Shown here piece by piece: positions 12,742 through 24,113 of a stretch of DNA of 64,000 nt. Location: contig JAKCOZ010000022.1 of assembly GCA_022605955.1 (NCBI GenBank), positions 4,402,001 through 4,466,000 of the forward strand, read 5' to 3'. Every line of letters starts with the position of its first letter. Position 1 is the stretch's first letter. The stretch comes from Rallus limicola. Taxonomy: Eukaryota > Chordata > Aves > Gruiformes > Rallidae. The position numbers were made by a program, and so were the translations under genes. Below the pieces are notes generated by a model. The model made no database searches and was not told the origin of the DNA. It saw nothing but the letters and a program-made list of their open reading frames with translations.

Positions 12742-12771
12742 GCCGCATGTTGCCATAGCAATGCCGCATGT
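12742..12771. promoter_or_regulatory. RFX-type X-box flanked by direct repeats
   Basis: GTTGCCATAGCAAT at 12749-12762 is a near-symmetrical X-box (GTTGCC, short spacer, then GCAAY), the site bound by RFX winged-helix factors, which control among others ciliary genes. It lies between two exact copies of GCCGCATGT (12742-12750 and 12763-12771). Each copy carries a CpG. The site match is visible; occupancy and target gene are unknown. Confidence 0.4.
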
Positions 12772-15700
12772 AGGGCATAAAGAAGTAGAATAGTAAGAAG
12801 CCAGCAGGGTCGTTAACATCATCAGTGGGCTCAGTGGAGCACGGCTCTATGGTAGATAAAATGGCTTCATGCTTTCTTCACACACTATCTGTGGGAGTGA
12901 TGCACAAAAAGAGAGGAGATGGTGAAAGCACAACAGTGGTGGGAGTTCTACCTGTGGTAAGGCTGCTACAGACATCTGTGGCTGCTGCTCTGGTCCTCTT
13001 GAATGCTGTGATGAGTTTGTAAAGCTCCTGCACCAGGGATGGCCACAGATATATCCTGGCTGGAGGGTCTCTTGTAGATACTCCAGGGATGTGTCACACC
13101 TCTTTGAGGTGAAGGATATGACCATGACTCACAGTCTCCAGCGTTCCCCAGCATTTCTAGGAGGTGGCAGTCGATCCCTGTTTTGTTCTGGCTTTCTTTA
13201 TGGCCTTTGATGTTTTGAATGAAAGGAAAAGTGAAGTTCTAGCTCTGGTTACGTGGAGGTGCAAAGAAATGAAAGGAGGAAGGAATGCCAGTAATACAGA
13301 AAGTTAAGTGCTCCAAGGTCTTTTCTGTATGCTGAAGCAACAGGGGAAGGTTGTAAAGGTGACTGCCTGGGGCACGGAGCAGAGTATGTTGTGTGACCCC
13401 TGTGTGAGGTCTGTGCACTGCAGCCTCTGAGCTTGTGGCTTCTCCTGTGGGCACAAACAAGTGTCCCTTTTCTGGGGCTCTTCTCATGCCGTTTCCTGAA
13501 CTGGTAGGGAATGGCTGTAGTGGGACAATGGAATGATTGATCCCTTACTATCACTGCTGTAATGCCATCTCCAGACCTCTGCCAGCTTTAAGTGTGATAA
13601 CTGAAACCAGTGTGGGTTGGAGAGCTGAGTACTGGTCATAGAATATAGGGGTCAGAATATAGGTCAGGGTTAGTGCTGGCAGGGCTGGACCCTCAGCTGC
13701 CATGAGGTGTGATAGCTACCTTCAGACCACGAAGCTTCTGCTCCCTGATACTAGCTTGTGGCGAGTACAAAAGATTGACTGTCAGAGGTAGCAGTTATGC
13801 AAGGTTTTGGGATTTAAAAATAAAACTAATAAATAATGGTGTCAGCATAGGAATAAACACCTATAAATTTCTGGCACGTTTTTAGTTTCTCCAGAATTCC
13901 TTTTAGGGCTGGAGTAATTTTTTTACAGGCTTTCCATGGTGTTTAATTAAAAAGACAAGGTTTGGAGCTTGAACTTGCTGATTAAATTAAATGTTGCTGT
14001 TTTAAACAGGCGTCATAATCAGAAAAAATCAGAAATCGTTAACTGCTAGAACAAAGCTTGTGTAAAAATAGTTGGATTAAACAATGATGAGTCGGGTTCT
14101 GTCTAGTTTTAATGCCAGCGACATCTTTCCAAAGCAGTCATGCTTTCCCAAGACGGTATCAGTGAGGAAGGATTAGTACTACAAAATGTTACACCTTGTT
14201 TTAATTTCCATAGAGGCAAAATGCTTGTTTTCTGTAACAAGTTTTTTGTGTTTTATTGGTAACAATGACGCTGTCAGACTAAGATGCTGCCAAGACCGAG
14301 AAGAAACACCCAGCTCTGACCTCTTGTTTCAGCTCCTTTCCTCAGCAGGTGCTGTTGCCTTTGAGCTGAAGGCACTGAACTCAGCTTTCTGTAGATACAC
14401 ACTCCCTCTGTGCTCTCAGGGCACTTCATAGACCTTCCCAACAGATTACTTGCAGCCATGGTGCCCGGGCCAGAGGTGTGGCTGGTTTGGGGAGGAAGCT
14501 CAAACTGTATTAGGGAAGATAGCCTGGAGTGATGAAAAGGTGCAGTACAGAGGCACTGCCCACTGCCTTTTCTCCTCACTGTCTGTGGTAAATGATTGTG
14601 CTCTTGGCCTCTGCCTTCCAAAAAAAGTTAAGTCTCTACATCTACTGGGATTGGGGACATGATTAGGACACCACAACCCTGCTCCCAGTAGAGCAGGAGC
14701 CTTTATAGCCCAATTTTGGAGTGAGGGCTTGGACACCAAACAGTAGCAGCACTGTGTGATGAAGAGCCAGGTATCCACCTTGCTTCCCTCCAGTTGAAAG
14801 GCCTGCAAGGACTGTGAGACCAATGGGGCTGTTCTCCTTTACCTGGCAGCAAGCTGTGGAGATCCAACCAGAAAGGAGCACTGCAAGCTTTTTGCTTTCG
14901 TTTCATTAAGGTGCAAGAGAGATCTCAGTGTTTGTGAGACTGTTCCAGAGAACGTCCACCATGCTGAGTGCTAACAGCTTCTGCTGGCGGTGCTGCTGCA
15001 GAGCTGCAGATCAGTAATTCAGTGATGCAGGAGTGAATTAATTGAACTCTTACAATATCTAATTAATTTGCAGTTGTTGTGAAGAATCTACAAATGATCA
15101 TTATTGGTAATGAAAGCTATTGATCCAGAGTGTACAAACTTGAAAAAAGAAAAGAGAGTAACAGGTGAAAGCTTCAGGTCAGACCCTTTGTTAGCCATCA
15201 CCAACACTGTAATGACCTCAGCAGGGCTTTGTTGAGTAACGTCAGCTGAGAACAGGGCGCATAAAATTTAATGTTCCTTGAGCTGGTTTAGGATTTAGTA
15301 ATAATGTAGTTTATGTGTACACCTACACTGAGATTTCCAGAGCTACCTAGGGGAACAGAGCACTAATTGTAATGGAAACAGGCACTCACAGCCCTTAAAT
15401 AGCCTTCCAAACCACAGCTCCCTTGTGGGGGGAGCACGCAGTCACCCGTTATACAGACCCACTGCTCAGCCCCTCGCTGCTTTCCATGTTTCTGTGGCCT
15501 TTCAATCAGAAATCAGCACCTTTCCCCTTCTTCTCGGAAAGAGTCCGAATCATAATCATCCTGATACGGATTCCACATGCTTTCCTGGTGAAACTGCAGA
15601 TTGCTGGGAAAGGGCTGGCTAATAGAATTTTTCCAGTCTTCAGTTTTAACAGGACTTTGTAATTTAAAAGGGAATTTGGGAAAGGCATGTTTGGAAACTG

Positions 15701-18700
15701 CTTGTGCTCTCGCTGCTTGCTCTTCCTGACTGCTCACTATATACTGTGTGTGAGAGAATGATACCATTTTAATAGCTGCTACAAATTCATCCCTAGCACC
15801 ATTCTATTAAAACTCATGGAATTATATCAAGATTAGTTTTGGCCCACTTTTAAGATGCTGAAAAACCCCCAACCCACTGTATTCTGCTTGTTGTGAGGTA
15901 AAATAGGTCTGATGCTATGTTCTGAGAATTCATGCTTCACCCATTGTTAATGTTTGAGAGTAACAATGCCCTGTATTACCTCTCTGGCTGTTCAAATATT
16001 CAGCTGCTTTAAGGGATTTGCTTCAGTCCATCAGGGACGTGTGCCTCTGCTCGCAGCAAAACATGTTGGGATGTGTGTGTGTAAGGGTGTGCTTGTGTAG
16101 GTGTAAACACTGATATATACACACAAGAAATGATGGGAAACCTAAGCATAGGGAAGGTTTTTAAATTGTTTTGAAGGAATGCATGAACCTTGCAATTTTT
16201 CAACCTGGTTCTATTTATTAAATAAGCCTAAAAATTAAGAGCAAAATAGCATCTAAACGAGTTAAATCTCACTGTTCATCAAGGAAGATGAATCCCTAAT
16301 TTCGAGGCATTTAGCTGTGCTGCTGCCTTTTTGGTTGGTTCTTGAGAGAATTTTTATTAAAATGCAAATAGTGTAGCTACAACACTGTTCCCTGATTAAA
16401 TGGAAGAAGCATCACTTAGTACTCATTGAAGTCAAATGTAATCAAGATAGAATTGATTTTATATTCAGTTCGTGTAAACACTGCTCATTCTAGCTCTTAA
16501 AAATCCATAAAATAACAAAAATGGAAGCTTTATTTTTCAAATGGATACAAGGTAAAGAGCAAACTGCTCATATGCTTTATACATTTATAATGGAAATAAT
16601 GCCAGCCTAAGGTAAGCGTCTGACTGATACTCCTCCACTGCTATAAACTGATATTGAAGCTGTGGTTATGTGATGAAATTTTCACAGGCTGAGTGAAGTT
16701 GAGCCCTTCCAGCATGTTTACAGCTCAAAGCAAGCTTTCCATCTGTGTTAAGTACCTGGGATAGGGGCCCTCATTGCTCTCTGAGAGGTCAAGGTGCAGG
16801 TATCCTGTGATCAGGACAGGGATGCTAACTGCAGATCAGGCACTGCCTGTAGGCTTTGCCTTGGGTATCTGTACCCAGTTCCTTCTTGGGAACAGTGATA
16901 GAGGCCCAGAAAATTCCTGGTTACAGGTTAATCTCTAGTTGATGTGTTGCACTCCTCAATCTAGGCAGGGTTAGGGTCAGGGTGCTATGGGCTGCTGGAC
17001 TTCCACAAGGAGAGAAAGCGATTCAGCAGGCGCTGTGACCCTTACTGAGTTGGAGGCTCCTGCAGTCCTGCCCATGAAGAAGTGAACTGAGAGGAGCAGT
17101 AAATCGGGCGGGGGAGCCTCGAAGGTGTGTGAATGTGCAGGTGTGGTTGTCTGCCCCTGCAAGCATGGGGCACCGATAGAGGCAGAGCAGGTGCTGCCTT
17201 GGATGTGATGGGCTCCGCAATCAGTGCAGTGCCCTGCTCAGGGAGTCAGCGGGTGTAATTATGGGGACTTGCTATTCCATGTGTCCTCTGTAGTGTCAGG
17301 AGACGAGTCATAGATGATTTTTCCTGCCTGAGAAAGTGCCTATTTTGTGTTTCCCTGTGCAGGCACAGACACACAGACATGTGTATGCAAAGGGAACCGT
17401 ACAGCCTGAATGAAAAAATTAGGCACTGGATGTGCCTGCCTCTCAACTCTGGCTTTAGGAGTCACTTTGTATTTGGAAAAGTGATAGCGTGCTGTAAATA
17501 TTTGACTTGCTAAGCAGTGACTCGGAAAATCTCCCTGAAATCATAACATGTGATGAGCACGTGAATGGGAGATAAAAGCTTCTACTGAGGTCGTGGTAAT
17601 GCCAAGCCGGAGAAACCATTCTGAAGTTTTGAGTCCTTCTGAAGTGTTAGTTGGGTTTTGTGACAACCACTCTGTCCTGAGCAATGTTTCAGCTCCACTA
17701 ACTGCTGAGAGGAAGCATGGCAGGAGGTGGAAGAGTATAAAGGGATGGTCTTCAGGCTCAGGTTCTCTGTTGCTCTCCACCAGGATGTGGGTGGTATGGA
17801 GGCATTGTGTGCGGTATGAAACCTGCTGTGCAGCCTGCTGAGGAAATGGGAATATCTCTGCCTTTGGTGAAGAAACCCATCTTTGGAGGGAATAGAGTCC
17901 GTGAGCTCTGTTTGCAGGTAGCATGTAGCACAGAGCCCTGCTCGCTTTTCAACTAGGTTTTGCTCTTTCTCTGTTGATCTGAGGAGAGCAATTGAGCTTT
18001 CAAGTGAGTTGCCTGGGGTTTTTCTGAACAACAGTTTAGGTCATATACAATGAAAACATTAGTACTAATGCTGTGATGGTCTTTTAGTAGCTAAAATTAG
18101 ATTCTCCAGGAAGAAAATTATATTTTGAATTACTGTGAATTCTCGTGGTTTTATGTATTTAGTATTTTTCCCTAGATGATGACTCCTAATAACAATCATT
18201 ATGCACAATTCACAGACATTACACCAAATGATTTAAACTTTAAGAAATTTCAATTTTAGAAAGCAGCCTTTACAAGGAAAGTTAGAGCACTGGCCCAATT
18301 GAATATAAACAGTAAAGTGCAAATGAAAATTAATTCAGTTTGCAAAATGCGTTCCAGGATGTGTTTAAGCAAGTGAAAAATCAACAAATCAAAGGTCATT
18401 CTTAGAAGATGCTGAAATATGGAGTGAGTGCCTTGGAGTACATCTCCTGATTTAATCCCTGTAGAGGAAATCATGGTGAAATTTAAAGGGTTGCAGCTAG
18501 GGACAGGTCAGGACATTAATTATTGGGATGCCTTTGAACGTCTTGCTGCAAGTGACTATAGCAAGAAGGAAGCTAGTGTATTTGGGAGTAACAAGATGTA
18601 ATAGATTCACAATTCTTACTAGTAATAACCTCTTTCACTACAGATTCCAAATGCTTCCATTTAATATGACACCCCGCTTCCATAGAAATTACTTCTGCAT

Positions 18701-19140
18701 CATGCAAGTGTTATAAAAGACACCACTGGGAAGAAAGGTGGAATCTCTGAATCCCACTCGTTTCACTTTTTGCATGCCTATCCTTTTCCTAATGCCACCC
18801 TTGCACCATGGACCTGGTCTTCTGAAACCTGTTCACCTGGCAGGAGGGCACCAAGTTAAGGGGCTCGAATGTTTCTGAAAGGGCTCCCTCAACCTGCTCT
18901 CTGAGACTTTTTGCTAATCACTTGCAGAATTAAAATTTTAAAATAGATTTATTATATCAAACTTCTACTTCTCTTACTCTTATTTTCCTGTTTATACTGA
19001 ATATTATTTAGTGCTAGTGAAGAATTTATTTAATGACATGTGTGAGGCACATTGGCCAGCTTACACCTCACTGACAGATCTGGTCAGAGACAAAATAACA
19101 ATTCTGCCAGATTTATGGTGCTCACATCAGAGTTCTGTGT
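12772..19140. other. Non-coding single-copy DNA
   Basis: No recognisable protein. It contains an enhancer-like block at 15000-15130, another candidate at about 14040-14180, GT-rich low-complexity DNA near 16070-16105, and an AT-rich interval at 16200-16620. The open frames near 17541-18031 on the minus strand overlap each other in two frames without any domain and are treated as chance. Confidence 0.55.
15000..15130. promoter_or_regulatory. Candidate conserved non-coding block
   Basis: Dense homeodomain-like sites: GTGAATTAATTGAAC, ATCTAATTAATTTGCAG and ATCATTATTGGTAATG lie within 130 bases without simple repetition. The pattern resembles homeobox-responsive vertebrate enhancers. No conservation data were available. 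Confidence 0.25.
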
Positions 19141-19143
19141 GTA

Positions 19144-19395
19144 GCAGTAGGACAGGGGGTGATGATTTTAAACTCGAAGAGGGGAAATTTAGGTTGGATA
19201 TTAGGAAAATATTAGAGTGGTGGATCTCTGGTACAGGTTGCCCAGAAACGGTGGAGGTGCCATCCCTGGAGATGTTAAAGGTCAGGCTTGATGGGGCTCT
19301 GAGTGACCTGCTGTAATGAAGATGTCCTTGCTCGCTACAGGGGTGGGACTAGATGGCCTCTAAAGGTCCCTTCCAACCTGACACATTCTGTGACA
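19144..19395 (+). mobile_element. CR1 non-LTR retrotransposon, 5-prime truncated
   Basis: Avian CR1 3-prime end in sense orientation. Landmarks in order: GCAGTAGGACAGGGGGTGAT, TTTAGGTTGGATATTAGGAA, TACAGGTTGCCCAGAAACGG, CCATCCCTGGAGATGTTAAA, GACTAGATGGCCTCTAAAGG and TCCCTTCCAACCTGACACAT, closing with an ATTCTGTGA-type terminus. CR1 elements insert by target-primed reverse transcription and are usually cut short at the 5-prime end, as here. The open frame at 19011-19316 runs into it and is not a host gene. A short internal deletion is visible after TATTAGGAAAATATTAG. Confidence 0.92.
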
Positions 19396-19739
19396 GGTGA
19401 CATAGTAAGCCTGTCTGTCTGAATGTGGTAACTGTCCCCTGACACTAAGGAGACCATTGTCCCAGGGTTGGGAGCAGGGGTACTACTTACACAGTGCAGA
19501 ACCAGCAAGGGGGTTCTTCAGCAGCTGTGTGCCCCTTCTTTTCAGGCTGAAAACTTCCATCTTAGCTTGGATTATCCCATATTTGATTTGTGCTGTCACC
19601 TTAATTGAGTATCTTAAATACCAGCTAACTTCTTTAAAATAATTTTTTAAAAATCAGTTTGTGCATCTTTTGGCAGAAGGGGCTGAATTTCAGATTTGAA
19701 ACATTGGCCTTGGGGGTAGAAAACCCCACGGACTTGGTC

Positions 19740-19767
19740 TTTTTTTTGGGGGGGGGGAGGGGGCAGG
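19740..19767 (+). repeat. Poly-T/poly-G low-complexity tract with G-quadruplex potential
   Basis: A run of T is followed directly by about ten G, then A, five G, CA and three G. At least four G-triplets in close succession could fold into a G-quadruplex on the plus strand. Such tracts are also common sequencing and assembly weak points, so the exact run lengths may be unreliable. Confidence 0.7.
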
Positions 19768-20810
19768 GTTTGTTTTGGGTTTAATCTTTTCAGACTGACA
19801 GGGGCTGCTAAATCTGGCACCACATTATGTTTTAGTTTGGCACTTTGTTGTAAAGAGGTCAGTGGTACAGGTTAACCTAAAATCCTAAAGGGACAGAAAA
19901 TATGAGAAGCACATTAGCTGTTTCACAGGCCAAGTAGAAAGAGATACGATGAAATCATTCCAGAGGCAGGGAGGAAATGTGATTTCCATGCTGCTTTATG
20001 ATTTATACTTTGAGCTGTACTACAAAGGACAGTAATGAAAGGAAAGCAAAATATCCTCTGATGATATTTCAGTAACACTGCAGATTAGGGAAGGATCGGA
20101 GCTGAAGACTGCCACGTTTGTCCAAGCCAGGCTGTGCACAGGAGGTGCTGATATTGCCTCCAGCCCGGCTCTGCCAGCGCCTCTGTGCTCTGATCAGACC
20201 GGTGCATGCTGTGTGACACCCTCCCTCTTTGCCTCAGTGTTTTCTTTTCCTCCCAGCCCTGCTGATAATTTTGGGAGTCAGGAAGCATGATTGTGGTGAG
20301 CTGGAAGCCCACAGCAGCTCTGCTGTACTTCATCTGTTGGCCCTGGCAGGTTTAACGTGGTGCATTAGAGATCAGCACAGAAAGTGGTGGGTTACAGAGG
20401 GGGAAAGGGACAGACAAAACCTGTGATTCCTTAGCAGTGTTTCCATCATGTGTTGGACCAGTGCTGGGCAGGGTAAGTCAGCCTTACTCTGCAGAAGTGT
20501 CTGAAACTGTAGAAGGTGGAGGAAGAAATAAGGCTTTCTTTGGTTTAGCCTCCAAGATTAGAAAGTCAATGTGAAGAACAGGTCCTCTGTTGTCATCCAA
20601 GAACTTCATGCATGGCATGGTACCCAACTGAAACTCCTTCCCACAACTTCTCATTACTGGTTTCTGCTAAACTGTGATGATGAGATCTCTGGGGTTGCTT
20701 GACTGTCCATGCTGGAACTGAGGAAAGAAATCTGTTCTGGGATAATGTATTGTGATATTTAATGGGGAGCTGCTCCTGCTTTCTGGTGGGAGTCCAGGAG
20801 GTGCAGGGCT

Positions 20811-20873
20811 CAGCATGAATGTGGCAGGGAGAGCTCTGAGGAGCTCTGAAAGATGCCACATTCAATTCTGCTG
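20811..20873. other. Two-stem inverted repeat (hairpin)
   Basis: The outer arms TGAATGTGGCA (20816-20826) and TGCCACATTCA (20854-20864) are perfect 11-bp complements. Inside, AGAGCTC (20830-20836) pairs with GAGCTCT (20841-20847) around a TGAG loop. A further CAGCA/TGCTG pair (20811-20815 and 20869-20873) extends the base across a 4-nt bulge. The fold resembles a short pre-miRNA in size, but no known miRNA seed was recognised and transcription is unproven. Confidence 0.45.
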
Positions 20874-23800
20874 GATTTTTAGACTTACAGTTTATATGAT
20901 CACTTCAAGTGGGCTCGATACATAGTTTGTTCAAAGGAACTTTTCCAAAATTACAGAGTTTTAGTACTCATTTAAGCTGAGTATGTTTAAATCTGTTCAG
21001 TCCTATGGAACGTGTGACTAGTTATACAAAAATTAAATGCTTGTTGAATTGGAGCATTAAGGATATTTCTGCAGGGGTGTGTCTAAGAGCAGTTTGAAGA
21101 AGGGGACCATAAATTTAGTGGAACTCTGGGGTTCATAAATTTAAATGGCTGGTCTGTTGTTACCTGCTTTACTCTGGATATCCTCAGGTTTGGGCAAAAA
21201 GCTTCAAAATGTGAGTCCTCTGATCCACTGAGATAGCTGTCAAGAGGAAAATTTTACTGTCAAGCCTGGCAAAATTCAGATCTACAGGGATAAAATCCTC
21301 TCATACATTTTCCATAATTCTGTCTTCCAGGCTGCTGAGTACACTCAGGCAGTGGCTTGGGTCACTGACAGGCAGCGTCAGGATAAAACTCTTACTCAGG
21401 CCTTCTTTTTCCAGGATCTTCCAACTGTGGAATTTGTTTTTAGAGACTTGGCAAGTTTTCAATTCTTTCTCTCTTGCCTCAAGGGGCAAAACTTCCACAC
21501 TCAAGTTCCTCCTTAGTGCTCTGTGCTGGCATCCTTCCAGACTGGTCTGTGGATTTGCTGAACTGTGATGCGCTGAGCTGGAGGACACACAACTCTGACT
21601 TCCCATCTCTCACATCCCTGTTTAAATGCTCAGCCATGATGCTCTCTGAGCTGCAGGAATGTTGTTCCATGTAATCCCTTGTCCGCAGTCTTAACCACCA
21701 CAGTAAGAAACAACCACATTCCCTAACCTGATTGCTCAATGTTTCCTTGAAGAGCTACCAGGTATTTTCTTCCCCTTCTCTCTGCTCTTGGGGAAATAAA
21801 CAATTTGAGCTATTCCAGCTATCTGTTGTAGTTGTAAGTGTAGGTCTGTCTCACGTCTGTTATGTTGCTAGGGAATGTGTGCAGCTTTTGTTGCTTTTGA
21901 ATTATAGCTGCTAGCACTTATCTTCTCCTCCAGCAAATAGCATTTACAGCGAGTTCTTTGAAAGCAGTGCAGTCATTTGTACTTAAGACAGAATTATGGC
22001 AGCAGCAAACAGGCACAGGGAAGAATTTGGCCCAATGTTGTTCCTGCACACAGGTAACTGCTCACTCACGTTCATTAGTTATTTTTCGAAGAATAATTTC
22101 CTTAAATTTCAGGAGTGGAAGAATGGGAGTTTACTAGTGCTGGCTAAGCCAGAGAACTTCCATTAGCCACATATGCTTTCTGTTCTGTGGAGAGTTGGCT
22201 ATTTCAGGGATCTGCTGAGAAGGGGTGAGAATCAGAGGAGTAAAAGACTTTGGGGAAGCTCATTACTGCAACTCTGATCTGGGGTGAGAAATGGGCTCGA
22301 GTTTTCCATAGTGCTTTGTAACTGCTAAAACCCCCTCGTGTCCTATTTTGTAATGGAAAAGCTCAGATTTATTCATAAAACAGACATTTTTTTCCTGGTT
22401 TTATTCTTATGGCAAGGTTTTGTTCCTATGCAAAACAGAAAACTCTTGGAAAATATTTTCCATGGTTTGTTGTGGCCACGTTGAAAATTCTCCCAAAGTG
22501 GATTGTCCTTGTCTGGTCAACTCAAACTTCTCAGCATACAAAAATTCTACCAGACTCTTAGGTCTCCATCCCTGGTTTGTGGACATCTTCTTGCAAATTC
22601 TAGCAGCACATGTTTTTATCTGAAACAGAGACAAAAATGGATCGAATGGGAAGAAGGATTTTTTTGTTCCAATCTCCAAAGTGTCATTTTAGGAAGAGAC
22701 CAAGGCTTTAATCCTGTGCAAATCAGCTGTGTCAGCCTGGAAGTCACCCGAGAGGATCTCTGTAGAGAGAAGTTAGTGCTAAAAATCTCCCTAGTGAGGA
22801 ATAAAGTTCTCATCTTTTTCCTTTGTGGTGTTATCTAAAGCTTCTGGAGAGACAGTGAATGTACCTGGCATCACCCTGATGAAGAGAAAGAGCTTTGTGA
22901 CAGTTCAGCCAACGTGAAACCTGTGCTAAGTGAAAGGTTTATTGTTTGGGTTTTATATTTTTTCCAACCTTTTTATTTTGAAATGCCAATCACTGACTTT
23001 GCCTGTCAAAGTTGAAGAACTTGGTGTTCTTTTCAGAGAGCCACTCCAGCAATGGGTGCTTCAAATATTTAACCCCTATGGTGGAAGCCAAGTGATAGTG
23101 TAGGATTCTTTTTTCTCTCTCCAAAATATAAGAAAAACAAGACCTCCCCTTTCTCCATTTAGCCTTGTACATTAGAGGCCTGTAAACATAGACTGATGTA
23201 TGCATGTGTTTTGGGGTTTGTTTGGGTTTTTTAAATTGTTTCCCTTTTTTGTTTTTTAAACCATCCTGCTTTATGATGGGATTTTCAGTCCCTTAGGGCC
23301 CGAGTTGCAAATTGCATCCTGTCCCCCTGTTGACCTGCTGTGGTTTGGATGCTCATTTCAGCGGCATATATCTCTAGTCACCTCTACCTCATTCAGATCT
23401 AAATAGGGATGGATGTGATGTAATTTTGGAACTCTGGCCTTAAGGGACTGGAGATGAGTGTTCTCTACATGCTTCTTCCTTAAAAAAGGATGCAAGCAGG
23501 AAGCTGACGACTAAAACCTCTCTGAGGTCGTGTTGGGTGGGTCAGGTGGTCTGGAAGAAGGACCAGTGCTGTGGCCACTGTGGTGAATCTTTTTTTCTAG
23601 CAGTCTGAAAGGCACTCAGTGTATCCAGCATGTAATTTGCTGCTTTGCTTATTTCCTTAGGGAAATGGGAGTAGAAAGTTCCTCCTATAAATTAACCTGC
23701 GGTCTGATGGGGGAAAAAGCAGGGAGGAGTCAGGCAGTGAGAGATGTAATCAGAACTATTAATCACAAAAATCCTCTTACTGATTTAATGAATCTTGATG

Positions 23801-24080
23801 CTGGTTACGTGGTGTTGGAAGGAATTGCTCTAACCCACTGCCTCCAGAAGTAGAACTGACTTAGTTGTCTCCCAAGCAGCCACTAGGCACAGCAACCTGG
23901 GGTCACTGCCTGCTGAAACCTCTGCTGGTCTCACCAGGGACCTGTCTGTGGCTTTCTTGGAGCCCTGTTGCTTCCCATCCAGGCTCCTGGACCTCTGGTA
24001 ACAAGGAATAGCCTGAGTTTGCTGCCAGTAGCTTTTTCCATCCCTTTAGCACCCAAACCCCTCTGCAGGGAGAGATTTCT

Positions 24081-24113
24081 AGAATCACACCTCACTGTGA
24101 GGAGTGTGATTCT
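24081..24113. other. Short perfect inverted repeat
   Basis: AGAATCACAC (24081-24090) is the exact reverse complement of GTGTGATTCT (24104-24113). CTC (24091-24093) also pairs with GAG (24099-24101), leaving a 5-nt loop and a 2-nt bulge. No family is recognised. Confidence 0.5.

Larger units (their letters stand above)
19396..24080. other. Non-coding single-copy DNA
   Basis: No coding gene recognised. Contains the poly-T/poly-G tract at 19740-19767, a 63-nt hairpin at 20811-20873, and T-rich/G-rich low-complexity DNA at about 23210-23262. An open frame at 23665-23853 has no recognisable domain. Confidence 0.55.

Noticed and set aside
13155..13175. CTCF-like core AGGAGGTGGCAG
   Set aside because: One consensus mismatch in a short core. 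Such matches are expected by chance in 64 kb.
15506..15767. Minus-strand frames with an acidic, serine-rich end (MWNPYQDDYDSDSF)
   Set aside because: Looks protein-like for about 15 residues only. No splice edges and no family recognised.
17541..18031. Overlapping minus-strand frames of 127 and 149 codons
   Set aside because: Two frames are open at once, which reflects low stop density rather than coding. Nothing recognisable.
19011..19316. 101-codon plus-strand open frame
   Set aside because: Its second half is CR1 3-prime sequence, so it is not a host gene.
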